Assembly (NCBI RefSeq): GCF_037975245.1
Contig: NC_092573.1
Span: forward strand, 20,872,265 to 20,936,264
Direction of reading: 5' to 3'
DNA length: 64,000 bases
Origin: Apostichopus japonicus
Taxonomy: Eukaryota > Echinodermata > Holothuroidea > Aspidochirotida > Stichopodidae
Position 1 is the stretch's first letter. Each line of letters starts with the position of its first letter. The notes under the pieces were generated by a model. It saw only the letters and a program-made list of their open reading frames with translations, made no database searches and was not told the origin of the DNA. The translations under genes and the position numbers were made by a program. Shown here in pieces: positions 21,401-33,239 of this stretch.

Positions 21401-24400
21401 ATGGCTACTGAACAACTGATAAAACTTCTCGCCCAGACTTCAGGACGCGACAAAATATATCGGTAAGTCTCGCAACACCAGCAGTGCAGTTGTTTGTATG
21501 TTGTTCGGCTATGTGCGTTCTCTATAGTAGGCTACACTGTCTTATATTATATACCATATCCTCTGCCATGCAAAACCATTAGGTACTATTACGTAATACT
21601 TGCGGACATGTTTGCACGTGCAGTTTCTTAGCTTCTTAGCTATAACTGACATGGATGTCGGTCTTGTGTATGGTGTCTCCTTATTCACATAGTATCATAC
21701 AATAATACTGCATCGTACAATAAGATTGTATCATAATAATATAATATAAAACATCCCCATAATAATATTGTTGCATACAGTATTACATGATATGATACAA
21801 TGATAAATTATGATAACAATTATATTGTTAATATTGTATAGGCTTCTAATCATGTAAATCGGCTGAATAATTAATAGGCCTACTTATTCTTTTCCCTTAA
21901 TCATTTTCTAGAATATGCTACCGTCCCCCAGGACCTTCGGCTCTAAAGGCCTGTGGCTAGCAGCGATTAATATTGTGTTGAACGGAAGGTATGGTTGAGT
22001 GGGGGGGGGGGGTGATGGTCCAGTGCTCTCGAAGAATTCATTTACTTTATGATAAACTATAGTTGTATATATATATGCAGGCGCGTATCCAGGATTTTCA
22101 AACCCGGGGGGCGCGAATTACTATCTAAGCGGAGCGCCACCATCGGTTGGCGCGCAGCGTACAAGAAAATTTCTTGTTTTGAGACCCCCCAGATCACCGG
22201 AAACGGTACTTCTCGGGCTTGAAATGACCAACCAGATATACACTTTTTGCCTGAGAACCAAGTATTTCCTAATAGTTTTTTTCCATCCATAACCTTTTTG
22301 AAGATTGTCAACCCGGCACACATCATGTTCGACCTGATCGCATCTCCTGTGGGTCTTTGCTTTTGTAGGTGATTCTACGTCGCGGCCCACAATACCCGTC
22401 AGCCCCACTTTTCAAGGTTTTAAGCCCCATATTTGTTCAGAATTTGAAAATTCACATTTCTCGTGAATAAACTCACTTCAAAACATACCCATAATGTTGT
22501 ACAAAATTTCATCTATGGACAACCAATATAGAAAAACTTCCTTCAACCCCTAACAGACCGGTCAAAATTGCACGAGTAGAGGGAAGTGTGATGCAGAATG
22601 TTGGTCAGAAATTTTCTAAAATTCAGACACAGCTAATTTATTGATGTACAAATATTAAAACCTCTTATAACGGCTATTATAAAACTTGGTTGAAGGAAAT
22701 GAAATAATAGCAGATATTTCCGAAACCGAAAACTACACACATAGGCGTAGGAGGCGCGGCGGCAGTGGCGGAGCTAGGGGTATTGGTCAGGAGTGGCTAG
22801 AATGGTCTGTAGAGCCGCTTTCGACACTATCTAAGCGGAGCGCCACCACTGGTTGGCGCGTAGCGTACAGAACATTTTTGAGTAAAGATACTCCCTAGAT
22901 CGCCGGAAATGACCCTTTCCGGGCCTGGCTAATATGCAGATAAACGAAGAATAAGGTGTCATCGCCAAATTACACCAACAAAATGTGAGAAATGTCAATA
23001 AGTAGATGAGAGCGCAATAAAAAAGTCAATAATCTAGAATAAGTAAAAAGTGGTAAAGAGCTGAAAAAGGCGCCAGCAGTCCATTTGAGTCCGTCAGGGG
23101 GGGGGGGCATCCGCCCCCTGACCGTATGGACGCTCCGCCACTGCGCGGCGGGGGTGCAGCCCCTAATTCGCCATTACTAATGTAAAAGGGAGTTTCGACA
23201 TAATTGGACCTCCATGCTTTTTATACATCTACATGAGACATATCGTTGTTTACATTAGCATCCCGCGGTGTACTGCGCAATTTTAACAGACCGTACGGTA
23301 CATGATGGCATGCGATGTAATAACCGATGCTTGCTTATATGATATTGACATGAACACGTTGAATGCGCGCGAAGCGCGCGAAAAGTTTTGGTTATTTTTT
23401 CAGGCAAGTCGGACAGCTTTGAGGCTTTTCATCCTGGAACGCCATTTTCATGCTCACTGATATGATGTGATATCTGCTGTTTGCGTTACAAATTCGAACA
23501 GGTGCGTAGCGAGGAATTTGCCAAGGGAGGGGCGAAGCCTGTAGGCAAATTATCTAAGCGTAGCGCCACCATAGGTTGGCGCGAAGCGTACAAGATAATT
23601 TTGGCCGAAAATGCCTCCCAGATCGCTGGAAATGGCACTACCCAGGACCATTTGTTAGCGCGAAGCGTACAAGCAAATTTTGGCCGAAAATGTCTCCCAG
23701 ATCGCTGGAAATGACACTTCCCAGGCCTTGTAAGTTGCCTCTAAGCACTTTCTATTTTGAAATTTCTTAGCGATATCATTTAAAAAAATGCTGAATGGGG
23801 GGGGGGGGCGGGCGGTCGCCCCCATTCCAAAATGCGTCATGTTCCCCGACGACACGGTCGAGTTCGAGACCAGCCACAGTTGGTTTCATAGCACAATTCG
23901 ACACACGCGTTATGATAGACCATATATAGTATATATATAGATCATTAGTGAGAGAGAAAAATGGAAACGTCAAAAAATGGAGTTGTCGGTGTAAGGGGTA
24001 GGGTGAGTCACGAAATCATTGATCCGTCACTGGCTACCCTTCAGCGCTGTAATGATGTCACTGTTCCTCTTTCTCCTCCCGGTGTCTTCGCGTTTTTCTT
24101 TTACTCCCTCCTTTTCTCCTTTTTCTCTCTTTTTTTCTTTTTCTTTTCCCTTCCTTCCTCTCCTCCTCCTCTTTTTTCCCCTCTTTTTTCCTTTTTTCTT
24201 CTCTTTTTTTTCTCTCCTCTTTGTCTTACCCGGGGGGCGCGCGCCCCCAACGCCCCCCCCCTGGATACGCACCTGATATGTATGTATATGTATATTAGAT
24301 CCTACTGCAAGCAGGAACTCGCGAAGAAGCCTCATTGGCTTATCAAAGCCGCAAGCTGACCGAAGTCAGTCTCTTACATTCAATTTTTAACGTCCATGAT

Positions 24401-26860
24401 TATGAATTGTTAACTGTCAACAACTCTGTAACTGGACGACATACATTAATCTGGGAGTGACTCGAACCGGGGACCTTATGATTGAAAGGCACCGGCGTTA
24501 ACCACTGAGCTAACACTCCAATATGTCATTTGTATTCGTACATCTCAGACATATTTTCGTTTCATGTCACACAGATCAATTCAATACGGCGGTAAATTTC
24601 TCTGGTGGTCTCTTGAGCAGCAAGGAGATCAGGATGAAATCGTAAAAAAACTGAAGATTCTTGAGACACATCTGAGTACCGGTAGAAAACGTAAGTATTT
24701 CACACTCTCATGATATAAATAACTTTGAATCAATGTACTTAAACTTTTAGTGCCATCTTAAGTACCTTATCTTGCGTTGCATGTAGTACGGTAGTACTTG
24801 GTATATCTCCCATAAGCTTGGACCAATTTTTGTGTTTAACTATGGCGCTTAAAGCGGCCAGGTGGAACCAGGGGGCCCCTCTTCTGATTTTTGTTTTGGA
24901 GAAGGGGGGGGGGGGCTTTTTGACACTGCAACATAATTTTATTTCAACCAAGGTCCACACTACTAAAAAAGAGCCAACTTCGCACCAGCGGATTTCTTAC
25001 TCAGTATTTACCTATGTTTCTTCTCCATGCACAACTAATCCCTGCATGGATCCAACATGTATTGACTTTACGGAATTGGCAAAGATGTCTCAAATAACAT
25101 CGCGATTTGTAAGATCCAACACTTTAATGTCCAAAAGTGTCCAACATGTTAATGTCCAAAAGTCAATAGATCTTGACAAAGTTCACTAGCTATCGGAAAA
25201 GACTGCATCATTAGTCGCGACTCGTGTTTAAAGGGTGTGAAGACTCGCGCAAAAGGAAACGTCTAATGCCGGTAATTTGACCTAATTTCGAATGAGGTGT
25301 AACAGAAGTGTTAAACACCACCACCGATCCCAGGAAATACACACACAGCTTGCTGACACTAGTGTACAGTCAGTACATACAGCTGCGGTCAATACCCACA
25401 GCACATTATACAAACGATACAGCGATGGACATCTCAGGTCCAGCTAAAGATAACAATTAAGGTATCACGTTTCATTACTGTCTGCATTTTGTAGGTACAC
25501 GAACAAAACGTCACTTGCAAGCAACAGAAAGTTAACTTTTTCAGATGACCGCACACGGTTTGGGGCGAGTCTTCAATGCCAAAAAAAAATGACATCTGAG
25601 TATCAGCAGTAACTTTGCCCATCCCATATCGGAGGATTTTGACCAAACTTACTTTATCAAAATGGTTAAATTTGCCCCTTTACAGTACACTGATCGAAAT
25701 GTCATATTATTATTCATAAAAATGACATATGCGTCACCATACCGACACCGTGTAATATCCCAAAACAACAAGTGTGTGACACCAACAAAAAAACAACATC
25801 ACAACATCGCTATCATCTTCGTAACAACGTCAACGTGAGAAAACGTACAAACGGCATCTGTTGAGACCAAGATTACATTTCCAGACCAAAAGTGACATCT
25901 TCATGACTAAAATGACATTTTCGTGACCGTGATTTCCGAATTTATTTCATAGAGGAAGTCGTTTCATGATTCCACTGTTCATCTGCACACGTGCAATGTG
26001 AAGTCGTACGAGTGACGTCAAAACTCCTAATTTCTAAATAAATTGGAAGTAAATCATTGTCCATTTTTTTTCCAAATATTTCTTGACAATATGACGTAAA
26101 AGACGAAAGAAGGAAGCCAATTAGTCATCAAACAAAGATGTCATTTTCCGACAAATGTTATTTTTTTGCATGATTCTGTGTGCCTAATTTCTTGTTCTTT
26201 TCTGTCTTTATTTTCTTCTTTTCAGTTTTCAGAATCGCTAATAGCATCAGTTTACTAAAGGCAGCCCTCAAAAATATGCAAAATGATGACGTGGTTCTAC
26301 GACTTGTCGTGACTCTCTCTAAACTGAACTCTGCATTTTATTTGCTATTTGATCACATCATTTGGGCTAATAGAATTGGACTTGTCAAAGTCGATCAAAA
26401 GTATTATTCCAAGTTATCAAACAGATTCTGGTTAGCTACACTCATTCTTAATCTGACCAGAGATTTATACGAATTTTTGCTACTGGCAAATGACTTACCG
26501 CAACTAGCCAAAGAATGCGGCGAAAATGGCCAATCTCGTCGATTTTCTCCAACCGACGACAGCTTTGGTCGTCATAACAATAACGGTACACTTAACGGCG
26601 TTCCAAGGAGGCGTGTCAATTGGCACAGTGACGTAACAGATCATGTGACCGACCGTGTTTCGCCAAATAGTATAATTGCGGTTGTTTGGAGTAACCGGAA
26701 GGAAGTAGTGTTAGATACGATGAAGAATGCCTGCGACCTCGTCTTGCCTGCGTCATCTCTTGGTTATCTTGACCTCAATCCAGGACAACAAGGATTATTC
26801 GGTCTAATGTCATCTCTGATTGGATTACTAACTGTTTGGGATACCCGTTATAAACTTTGA
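21401..26860 (+). CDS. PEX11B: Peroxisomal membrane protein 11 (alpha/beta type), complete, 3 exons
   Basis: Exons 21401-21462, 24575-24690 and 26226-26860 join in phase (62+116+635 bp) to 270 codons plus stop; donors are GTAAGT and acceptors end in ACAG and TTTCAG. The product starts MATEQLIKLLAQTSGRDKIY, the amphipathic N-terminal helix region of PEX11. It then has ETHLSTGRKLFRIANS (about 51-66), DVVLR, a DHIIWANRIGLVKVDQ block (about 102-117), a hydrophobic segment at about 127-148 containing ILNLTRDLYEF, a polar linker at about 149-204, KNACDLVLP (about 226-234) and a C-terminal membrane segment (about 248-263). Blocks and order fit human PEX11B/A better than PEX11G (from memory). PEX11 remodels and elongates the peroxisomal membrane before fission. 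The first intron contains a 2.2-kb transposon complex and the second a TTAA MITE and a tRNA-like sequence. The linker is richer in Asn/Arg than the Gly-rich human one. Confidence 0.92.
22078..24275 (-). mobile_element. 1.8-kb nonautonomous DNA transposon, copy 2, with nested hAT
   Basis: Inverse of 14786-16586: CAGGCGCGTATCCAGG at 22078 and CAGGTGCGTATCCAG reading in from 24275; ATATG flanks both ends (22073-22077, 24276-24280). Subtracting the nested 381-bp element and its 8-bp duplication leaves about 1809 bp against 1801 bp in copy 1. Internal GCGCGCGAAGCGCGCG palindrome near 23365. It lies wholly in PEX11 intron 1. Confidence 0.78.
22763..23143 (+). mobile_element. Nested hAT-type element (381 bp), exact 8-bp duplication
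   Basis: Perfect 12-bp inverted ends CAGTGGCGGAGC; CGCGGCGG at 22755-22762 and 23144-23151. The insertion splits the GC-rich hairpin of the host element. It contains its own copy of the CTATCTAAGCGGAGCGCCACCA block, so it is related to its host family. No transposase. Confidence 0.9.
24453..24523 (-). repeat. tRNA-like sequence (pseudogene or SINE head)
   Basis: Minus strand GGAGTGTTAGCTCAGTGG with B box GGTTCGAGTC and closing CACTCC; the acceptor can pair over 6 bp but the 3' half of the T-stem is missing, so it is unlikely to be a working tRNA. In PEX11 intron 1. Confidence 0.5.
25228..25580 (+). mobile_element. TTAA MITE copy in PEX11 intron 2
   Basis: Left end TTAAAGGGTGTGAAGACTCGC intact; right end GGGGCGAGTCTTCAATGCC followed by poly-A in place of TTAA. 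About 353 bp, same family as 141-506. Confidence 0.75.
25590..26165. repeat. Region of recurring AAAATGACAT motifs
   Basis: AAAATGACAT-like words recur at least eight times over about 570 bp without a fixed period. Likely a decayed short tandem repeat in PEX11 intron 2. Confidence 0.35.
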
Positions 26861-27540
26861 GCGCATGCGCAGTAGTCGAGTAACGAACTTTACAACGAAT
26901 GTGCTTGAGTGCCCGCGGGATCATATCTACTAACACCATGGAGGTAAGAGGAGATAGGCAAGGGAGGAGGGAGGTAAGGGAGTGAGGGAGGGGTGGGGAG
27001 GGGAAGGTTTGGGAATGAGGGCATGATGACAATATAAACACTGACATTTGGTAGTGGTTATGACGTTACCTGGGGAGAAGGTTAAGAGGACGTTGTAAAA
27101 GGAGGAGCATAAGGGTGTTCACTTTCTCGTTTTGAATCTATCAGAAGGGATTTTAAATTACCTATAGCAACTAACGTATCAATAATGGTGCTATTCAGCG
27201 CCTCTCTTGCATATGAAGTTCCAGTTGTAGTACTGTCATGACATTTTCTAAGTAAAATAAGAAAATCGAATTGTAAGATGTAAAATCTTTCTTGTGCCTC
27301 ACCCCCTGCGGACGCAAATGAATTTAAATCTGGTGCTACCTATAACTGTTGGCATTTTTAAGTAGCGAAAAGTTTTAGCATTTTTGTAGATTAAAAATGA
27401 AAATGAAGTTATATTTTGATAAATAAAAGAGAAGTACAAAATGTAACTAAAATGTTAACCACCTAACTCAATACAAGTAACTGCCGTTATGAACAAACGA
27501 AAAATTAACCGTGGCAAATTAAGATAAAATGATAGTGCGC
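26861..27540. other. PEX11 downstream region, no further gene
   Basis: Includes a purine-rich GGGAGG-type stretch (26940-27005). AAATAAAAG near 27420 may serve as a polyadenylation signal about 560 bp after the stop, but this is uncertain. Confidence 0.3.
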
Positions 27541-27554
27541 CACCAATATTGTTA

Positions 27555-27730
27555 CGGCCATGATAATGTGTAGTATCTGTTCCCTTTCGATGGGAATGGT
27601 GATGCACACCTGACGATGATCACACAGTCACAGTCCCGATATAAGGGGACTGGGGTTAAGAGCGGATCAGCCGGTCGGTAGTTTGGTTTTCGTGCACAGG
27701 TTCTTTCCTGGGCGACTTTTTCTTAAAAAG
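27555..27730 (+). mobile_element. U2-headed SINE, partial head
   Basis: Starts within the U2-like head (GATAATGTGTAGTATCTG) and keeps the whole body to CTTAAAAAG. The U2 stem-loop I part is eroded. No clear target duplication. It stands alone, outside any MITE, so the SINE spreads independently of the tandem array. Confidence 0.78.
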
Positions 27731-28312
27731 TATCTATTTGTTTGTCTACGAAAAAGAAAACACTATCTATAGATTTAGTCGCAATTTCAAAAGTCATTCA
27801 ATGTGCTAATCTTTCTTAGGTTTTGTTATTCTAATTAATAAATATATTTTGATATTAACTTCTTCTTTTTAAGTTTTCTGAAGTCCAAACAGGACATCTT
27901 GGTAAGACATATACAGTATCTATGCAATGTTGATGAAATACTCTCTCTATGGCAATTTAATATCCAAAAGCACAATGAGAATGGAAGTATCGCTCAAGTT
28001 TCTCACGTTTATTAAATGGTAACATTTTACATTTTACATTAGGGCATGAATTAAAATATTATATTGTATTTCAAAATATAGAGCATATAAACACAACAAC
28101 AGCGATAAAGACGCTGAGGAAATCCAATGGAAACTTATGACATTATTTTCTCATTTTTCTTTTCTTTTCTTTCTTTTTTGAATGAAAATATTACAACAAT
28201 TGTTATGAATTTTCCATCATTTCTTTCTCTTTGTATTTCGAGATATGTATCCACAAATATGCTAGAATGTCGATTAATGGCCACCCATTTTCAAAACTTT
28301 GATTTACCGAAC

Positions 28313-28654
28313 TTAAAGGCATTGAAGCCTCGCCCCAAACCGCGTGCCGTGTTCTGAAAAAAAAGTTAACTTTTTAACTTAACAAAATGCAGACAGTAAT
28401 GAAACGTGATACCTTGTTATCTTTTATCTACACCTGAGATGTCCATCGATGCTATGTACACCGTGTTGTGGGTATTGACCGTAGCTGTATGTATTGACTA
28501 TACACTAGTGTCTAATTACCGACGGTAGCAAGCTGTGTGTGTATTTTCTGGGATTGATGGCGGGGTGTCTAACACTTCTGTTACACCTCGTGCGAAACTA
28601 GGTCAGATTACCGGCATGAGACGTTTCTTTGTGCGCGAGTCTTCACACCCTTCA
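28313..28654 (-). mobile_element. TTAA MITE, minus orientation
   Basis: TTAAAGGCATTGAAG at the low end; GCGCGAGTCTTCACACCC at the high end followed by TTCA, a mutated TTAA. Same family as 141-506. Confidence 0.75.
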
Positions 28655-30328
28655 AAGCAATCCTGAATCCTCCAGCCCAATGTTTGTGATATGATTTGAA
28701 AGACCAGAACCTCTTAAAAGGTACTTTTAAAATATTCAGCGACTTGATGGATACTCAATGGGACCGTTCCTTAATATCCCACCCACAGCTGTAATGTGAT
28801 GACATATAGGCATTCATTTTCAGGTTTATATCATATGCAAGTCAGTTGAGGCAATTTCCCAGTGCTAATACCACTCTTTACTGTACTCTGTTATCATGCA
28901 TTAAAGCGCTCGTACTGACAGTATGAACAGTTTCTAAATTTTGTCTGATAGAACAGGAAGTTCGTACTGCCAGTACAAGTGCTTTGGAGAGCATGGCAGG
29001 AAAAGCAGAGTTTATATTAAAAACAAATGTCCCAATTGGGTTACCACACGTTTTTATACATCAGACTAGAAATCAGAAACGCCAATCCTTATACGCCGGG
29101 AGGAAGGAAGCTTTCCTAACTATATCAATTCCAAGTTTCCTGAATTATTAGTCCGTAACAACATGCATTGTTGAATCAGTCGGTTTCCATAATTGAACTC
29201 TTGACTTTCAACTTTTTCGTTATTTACCCAATATACACTGTTTGTAGAAATGGGCCGACATGCACCAGTACTTATGTTCCCGGCTGATGGACAACGGGAA
29301 AATATCATCAACTCGCAAATTTTAATCCAAATCTCGTTCTCGTTCGTTTTAAGTTATTCGGTTTTCTAACATTATTTGAAAGTTGTTTACCGATATTTGA
29401 TCATGGTTTGTTGAAAGGTGTGTGTTTGTGGGGGATTCGAAGTCGACATGTTTGACCGAAGGTGACCCCTCCCCCCTTCCTCACCCTATCGGTTCCTTCC
29501 TTCCCCTCAACCCCACCCACCCCAGATGGAATGGACACCCATGCTGTTTCAGAGCAAGTAGAGCGTAGTCGTAAGTTTGTGCAATGTCGCCGCTCACCCT
29601 CCCTCCGTCCGTCCTTATATAGCTCTCTTGGGCGTGATAACTTTTGTCAGCCATTATAGCTTCCTGACAGGTAAAACCTACCTGCATGATCACAAAGTAT
29701 GTCTTGTAATCGCAACACGTGCACATCAGTGAAGCACCTAATGGAAATGACCATATATTGATCTTCGTACAATGTTAATATAGAACTACTAAACGTCAAA
29801 TCCAGGTCATAATTGCGGTACGTACATATACGCTATGCACTCCTACGTACTGACCTCCCACAGACATTTCTGTATCAGTCTAGTAATCACCTCTCGAACG
29901 CCGTTTGTTTGGGTCGCTAAAGCAGCGCCGCGCCTGTTCTCAGTCAAAGTTATATGTATATACTACTTGTATGTATACCGGAGAGTTGAGGATAGATCCA
30001 TGGTTCAGCACGGTGTGGGTGCGATCATAACACTTCTTTTACAAGTTTAACTGCTTTTTCAATTGAAATCGCTCGCATTGACCTACCTCCGACATAAAAG
30101 CTAATTGAAATCCAGTCAAGCGTCACGTACGTATATTGAAATTAAATAATAACGTCAAAGAACCGTTGCCTTGGAATCACTCCAAGGTTTCATGAACCAT
30201 TTCCAATAAGTTAAATCTGGACGAAAATAACATAACACGGATGTTCATACTGTCTAGCAGTTATAGACTGATTTTACATATAGTTGTACAGTTGCAGCGA
30301 TACGATCGGTTCTGACGATTTAAACGAT

Positions 30329-30422
30329 TATAAAAGAGTGAGCCAATACCAAGCTTGTTTGGATGGTATGACACTACTACAGCAATCGACAATTTGGTGC
30401 CGCAAATCGATCCTTTAATAAG
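30329..30422 (+). promoter_or_regulatory. Candidate TATA promoter and noncoding first exon
   Basis: TATAAAAG at 30329-30336 is followed about 30 bp later by a possible start and, at 30420-30425, a strong donor (AAG then GTAAGT). The only in-frame ATG between them meets a stop quickly. It could be the untranslated first exon of the DM9 gene 8 kb downstream, which needs an upstream exon, but nothing in the sequence links them directly. Confidence 0.25.
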
Positions 30423-31429
30423 GTAAGTGTAATCCTCGTTTCGGTGTTTTTCATCGATTTAGCCATGCCATACAGACGGCTAAGTTCTTGTTATGACTAT
30501 ACTTTCGTATTCATGTGTATACAGTATAAACTGTATTTTATCGTAGGTGTAAAAGACTATATATTGATATGCTCGTTCGTTAAGAATCCTTTGGGACGCC
30601 ATTTCTGGTTAGAGCGTGTGAAAGATCAGTTCATAATGTGAAATATCAGGGTTTCACATGTTGATTGTGGACAATCCGAGTTTATAGTGAGCTTTTATGA
30701 GGCTCTCCGATATTGGCAAGGGTGACGCCGATATCATTTTGCATCGAATATTTGTGGAAAAAAAAGCAGGGTGGAAAAGTTTGATCGGCGCTTGGTATAT
30801 AGCGAGACTGGAGTAGTGTGAGTATATAGCTTTTATCTGTATCATTTTCAGTCTGTGTTAAATGTTTATCTACATTTAACACTATGGAAATCGCTTATAT
30901 GCTATAGTAGTTACCTCGTTAACTGATTAAGACAGTGTCGTTTCAAAATATGCTGTTGATACTAAGAAAACCCAATAAGTTGCCAACCAAATGTTTGTGT
31001 GTGTGTTGTGTGGGTATGTGTGTACCGTGAATGTACGTCCAGTGAATCGGCACCAATAAATAGGCCTATAGGTAGTTTGCCATTCCGCCGTAGGCCTCGT
31101 CATCAATATCGAACATCATTAGTCATGTTTTTGACAAATTTGCCTTGCTCTATAGAGGTCAATCATGAATAATGCATCCAACCCGAAAACGATTGTGGGG
31201 CCCTCAAAGCCGGATCGCTGAAAGATATTGGCTACTATAAGGGGGGGGGGGGCACTACGTCTATTATGAATTCCCTTGCACGGGAGCCCCGTAACTGATT
31301 TATGGCTAAGTTGTGACCACTGGCCATCTCCATCGTGTACTCTCCCACCCTTTCACCCTAGTTCCTCTTTCAACTAAGTGGAACCAATAAACAAAAATAT
31401 GGAACGCCAAAAGGCCACAGGTGGCGTTG

Positions 31430-31530
31430 TTACACTAAACAGGAGGTGCTACTGCCCTAAACAAATGGTGCTACTACCCTAAACAGGAGGTGCTTCTCCC
31501 CTAAACAAAAGCTTCCTGATCGAGAGGTGC
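31430..31530. repeat. Short tandem repeat, ~28-bp unit
   Basis: Three imperfect copies of the block GGTGCTACTGCCCTAAACA, partly preceded by GGA. Confidence 0.6.
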
Positions 31531-32972
31531 TAACCTTGCTGAGAAAGTTAAGGAATCTAAAATCGAGTTAGCGTTGCCAAACCATGGATGTTCTCCCCGA
31601 CCCCCCCCCCCCTCACCCTGAACCGCATGGGTTAATTCTTTAAATGACATAACCTTCTCGCTACATGAAAGTTTATAAACAAATTCCCTTGTGCTACTAG
31701 GGGGTCAGTATTAATGCCTATATATAGCAACTCCCTGTTCCTACATAATAAACCTTACGTGCCGTTGTTTGTATAATGTCTGTTTGAACATTTTAAAAAC
31801 ATGCCATTTGCTCCCTGCAGTAAAAACCTAGAAGACAATTTGTAAACCATTGATTTTTCCCCATTTAAAACTTACATATATAAAGAGCCACACAGGAGTA
31901 ATCAAATGAGTGGCGTCCCTTAATATATCCACGGCCAATTTAATTTACTTGCAGCATTTGTGCATGACTGGTGGGTTACTATATTCAATTATGTACTAAT
32001 TCCAATGTCAGTTTCGCGATACGACCACTAACGAGCTAATTTCAATGACGGGCGCGTAATCAGATTATAAGCTATACCTTGTTATCGTTGATGTGTGATA
32101 ATGTTGGTGCAAAATGAAATTACAGCGCGCTGTATAGTGGTTGAACAAGTACGGTGGTTTATTAGGGACATGAGTGAGGGGAGGGGAGGGGAGGGGGAGG
32201 GAGATCAATTTTCTCGACAGTATCTCAAAATATCGACTTGTTAACTCAAAATTTTAAGTCAATGTTTGAGTTTTTAGCTTAAAATGTAGTTTCCCAATGT
32301 ACATAGAAAGCACCGTACGTATACATATATGCACGCTAATTGTTGTTATACTACCACCACGTAGCCGTATGTCAGATAATCAACAGCTGTTAAAGAACAT
32401 CAATATTTACAACATTTTTACGAGAAAACTAAACTCATGAACCTATAGGCATTGCTATGCATACTGGCTGTATACTTTTCGTATTAAATTACCCCGCAGG
32501 AGTATTCCGTTGTAAATATACTGTTGGTTGCATTTCGCCTAATGATGCTACGTCGTTTTAAAATATATTATGAAAATTATAAAATGTTATTTTTCCGTCC
32601 CGAATTTTTTTCGGTCCCCCTAATTGACATATTTTGGGTCAGAGACACACACATGTATTACTGGCAAGATCTATTCATATATGTATTATATATGAAAATT
32701 AACGTAACGGAATGTATACTTAACTATAAACTGTGCACAAAACCAGTACCGTATACGCTTATAGCGTGAAGTAGAATTTGGTTATGAAAGGCTACCATTA
32801 ACTTTATATGTTTTCTCTGGGTCGGTTACCCTGTTGGCCCTCCCACGCAGGGCAATATTACTGAATGGTTTAAATAAATGACTTCATTATACGTACTATA
32901 TATGTTTCGTAGTGTCTGCAATCTTCACATAAAAGTAAAATTGATACTGGTAAAAAGAAAAGCATTCATATG

Positions 32973-33008
<36 letters not shown>

Positions 33009-33034
33009 GCAGTACTTGCTTTGCACGGTGTACC

Positions 33035-33239
33035 AATGGCTCCCAGGTACTTTTTAAGAAAAAGTCACCCAGGAAAGAACCTGGGCACGAAAACCAAACT
33101 ACCAAACGACTGATCCGCTCTCAGCCCCAGTCCCCTTGCATCGGGACTGTGACTGTGTGATCATCGTCGGGTGTGCATCACCATTCCCCTCGAAAGCGAA
33201 CAGATACTACACATGATCTTAGCCAAATGGCTCCCAGGT
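33035..33239 (-). mobile_element. U2-headed SINE with 14-bp target-site duplication
   Basis: Element 33049-33225 on the minus strand, flanked by AATGGCTCCCAGGT at 33035-33048 and 33226-33239. The 5' end is truncated within the U2 head (starts TGGCTAAGATCATGTGTAG) and the 3' end is CTTAAAAAGT. A long perfect duplication plus 5' truncation is the signature of LINE-driven retroposition. Confidence 0.88.

Larger units (their letters stand above)
28655..33030. other. Long stretch without recognised gene
   Basis: AT-rich. Contents seen: a candidate TATA/first exon (30329-30422), a diverged tRNA-SINE body fragment (31124-31240), G/C homopolymers near 31240 and 31595, a short ~28-bp tandem repeat (31430-31530), GA-rich 32170-32205, and a TA run at 32978-33005. 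No open frame resembles a known protein. Confidence 0.5.

Noticed and set aside
24453-24523. Functional tRNA gene
   Set aside because: Acceptor pairs over 6 bp but the T-stem cannot form.
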